A DNA stretch of 6,814 nucleotides, taken from positions 1 through 6,814 of the forward strand of contig DPKT01000079.1 in assembly GCA_003542385.1 (NCBI GenBank), read 5' to 3'. The notes beneath the pieces were generated by a model. The model saw only the letters and a list, made by a program, of their open reading frames with translations. It made no database searches and was not told where the DNA came from. This DNA comes from Desulfomicrobium sp. Its GTDB lineage: Bacteria; Desulfobacterota; Desulfovibrionia; Desulfovibrionales; Desulfomicrobiaceae. This document shows positions 5,822-6,814 of this stretch, in pieces. A program made the position numbers and the translations under genes. Every line of letters begins with the position of its first letter. Position 1 is the first letter of the stretch.

Positions 5822-6403
5822 TCACGATTCTTCGGACGTTCCCAGCAGTTCCCTCCGTCGGAAACAGTCGAGGCTGTGGTCGTTGACCAGGCCCGTGGCC
5901 TGCATGAACGCGTAACAGGTCGTGGCGCCGAGAAAGGCGAAGCCCCTGGATTTGAGGTCCCTGGCGAGGGCGTCGGACTGGGCGATGGTCACGGGATAGT
6001 CGGCCAGGGTGCGCAGGGTGTGGACAATGGGACGTCCGTCCACGAACCGCCACAGGTACTCGGTGAAGGAGCCGAAGCTCTCCCGCACCCGCAGGAAGGC
6101 GCGGGCGTTGCCGATGGCGGCCTCGATTTTGCGCCGGTTGCGGATGATGCCCGGCTCGGCCATAAGGCGCTCCACGTCGGCCGGGGTGAAGCCGGCCACG
6201 GCCTGCGGGTCGAATCCGGCGAAGGCCGCACGGTAGCCCTCGCGCTTGCGCAGCACCGTGTACCAGGAAAGCCCGGCCTGGGCGGACTCGAGGACCAGGT
6301 ATTCGAAGAGCGTGCGGTCTTCGCGGACCGGGACGCCCCACTCCTCGTCGTGGTAGCGGACGTAGTCGGGCTTGGTCGGGTCGACCCAGGGGCAGCGGAT
6401 CAC
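5822..6403 (-). CDS. tag: DNA-3-methyladenine glycosylase I
   Basis: Tag excises 3-methyladenine from alkylated DNA as the first step of base excision repair. The protein has 193 residues, close to the 187 of E. coli Tag. It begins with MIRCPW and has the HhH-superfamily Tag fold signature YHDEEWGVPVREDRTLFEYL. The zinc-binding set seen in E. coli Tag (Cys4, His17, His175, Cys179) is present as Cys4, His18, His176 and Cys180, the last two in VNDHSLDCFRR. Base-recognition residues are kept: Glu39 in LVLESAQAGLSW, with Trp47 and Tyr17. The start is GTG (6401-6403), overlapping the aroE stop by 4 bp (GTGA), so translation is probably coupled to aroE. There is no independent promoter visible and no clear terminator after it. 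Confidence 0.96.
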   Translation of the reverse strand: MIRCPWVDPTKPDYVRYHDEEWGVPVREDRTLFEYLVLESAQAGLSWYTVLRKREGYRAAFAGFDPQAVAGFTPADVERLMAEPGIIRNRRKIEAAIGNARAFLRVRESFGSFTEYLWRFVDGRPIVHTLRTLADYPVTIAQSDALARDLKSRGFAFLGATTCYAFMQATGLVNDHSLDCFRRRELLGTSEES

Positions 6404-6814
6404 GCCTTGCCCCTGGCCGCCAGGGTTTCCTCAAGGAGGGCCAGGGCCTGCGGCAGCGGAAAGCGCCGGCCGGTCCAGAGCTCGAACTGGGCAAGGGCTT
6501 GGTGCACGAACATGGGCAGGCCGTGCACGACCTCCACGCCTTCGCGCGTGGCCTGGTGCAGCAGCGGGGTCTCCCGCGGGTTGTAGATCAGGTCGTAGAC
6601 CAGGGACACGCCCGCGAGGGGGCCCTTCCAGGGCGAGAGGCCCTGGAAGGGGCCCGACATGCCCAACGGCGTGGTGTTGACCAGCAGGTCGGGCCGCACC
6701 TCGTGCCGCTCGCTCCACGGCACGTGTTCGGCCTGGAAGGAGTGGGCCAGCCTGTCGGCCCTCGTGCCCGTGCGGGCCGACAGGAGGACCTTCCACCCTG
6801 CCCGGTGCAGGCCG
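6400..6814 (-). CDS. aroE: Shikimate dehydrogenase, C-terminal part (cut by the window edge)
   Basis: AroE reduces 3-dehydroshikimate to shikimate with NADPH, the fourth step of the chorismate pathway. The 137 visible residues are in frame from the right edge (position 6813) to TGA at 6400-6402; the N-terminal shikimate-binding half lies outside. The visible part begins in the Rossmann domain (GLHRAGWKVLLSARTGTRAD, the strand and basic turn expected to contact NADPH), followed by the AroE signature VNTTPLGMSG, then YDLIYNPRETPLL and the C-terminal GLPMFVHQALAQFELWTG, whose Gln is part of the shikimate-binding set. A GTG inside this frame at 6721-6723 is not the start, because the family homology continues upstream of it. 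The gene overlaps tag by 4 bp. Confidence 0.95.
   Translation of the reverse strand, partial: GLHRAGWKVLLSARTGTRADRLAHSFQAEHVPWSERHEVRPDLLVNTTPLGMSGPFQGLSPWKGPLAGVSLVYDLIYNPRETPLLHQATREGVEVVHGLPMFVHQALAQFELWTGRRFPLPQALALLEETLAARGKA

Noticed and set aside
5637..6494. 285-codon minus-strand frame across tag
   Set aside because: It overlaps tag in another frame and has a low-complexity Arg/Pro/Gly-rich translation. It is a shadow of tag and ercA.
4448..6586. 712-codon open frame on the plus strand
   Set aside because: It lies antisense to ercA, tag, the intergenic gap and the end of aroE, all of which have full family motifs. Its translation is rich in Gly, His, Val and Asp, typical of the reverse complement of GC-rich genes, and shows no recognisable domain.

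Overview
The window is GC-rich bacterial chromosome with dense, ordinary gene packing and no mobile element, tRNA, rRNA or CRISPR array. Protein style (a soluble GAF/PAS histidine kinase with an extended HisKA hairpin, and an ErcA-type iron alcohol dehydrogenase) and codon use suggest a deltaproteobacterium, perhaps a Desulfovibrio-like sulfate reducer. That assignment is inference from protein character only.

Layout from left to right. (1) The 5' part of rlmB, a 23S rRNA 2'-O-methyltransferase, lies on the minus strand and runs off the left edge. (2) A 132-bp divergent intergenic region separates it from mltD on the plus strand, a lipoprotein lytic transglycosylase with three clear LysM repeats and a degenerate fourth. 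mltD probably starts at a TTG codon. (3) A strong intrinsic terminator sits in the short gap between mltD and the convergent kinase gene. (4) A two-gene minus-strand unit follows: an iron-containing alcohol dehydrogenase of the ErcA type, then a soluble GAF-PAS-PAS histidine kinase. The two reading frames overlap by 17 bp. (5) A 147-bp, locally AT-rich gap with three inverted repeats lies upstream of the dehydrogenase gene. (6) Also on the minus strand are tag (3-methyladenine DNA glycosylase I) and the 3' part of aroE (shikimate dehydrogenase), overlapping by 4 bp in a GTGA junction. aroE runs off the right edge.

The most interesting item is the dehydrogenase/kinase pair. In Pseudomonas aeruginosa, ErcA is an iron-ADH-like protein encoded beside a sensor kinase and needed for induction of ethanol oxidation. 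Here the two genes are fused into one overlapping translational unit, the dehydrogenase keeps all its metal ligands, and the kinase has no membrane segment. This fits a cytosolic alcohol/aldehyde or redox sensing module, possibly with the enzyme acting as the sensor or as a modulator of the kinase. No response regulator is visible in the window. The other genes are housekeeping functions: ribosome modification, cell-wall turnover, DNA repair and aromatic amino acid synthesis.
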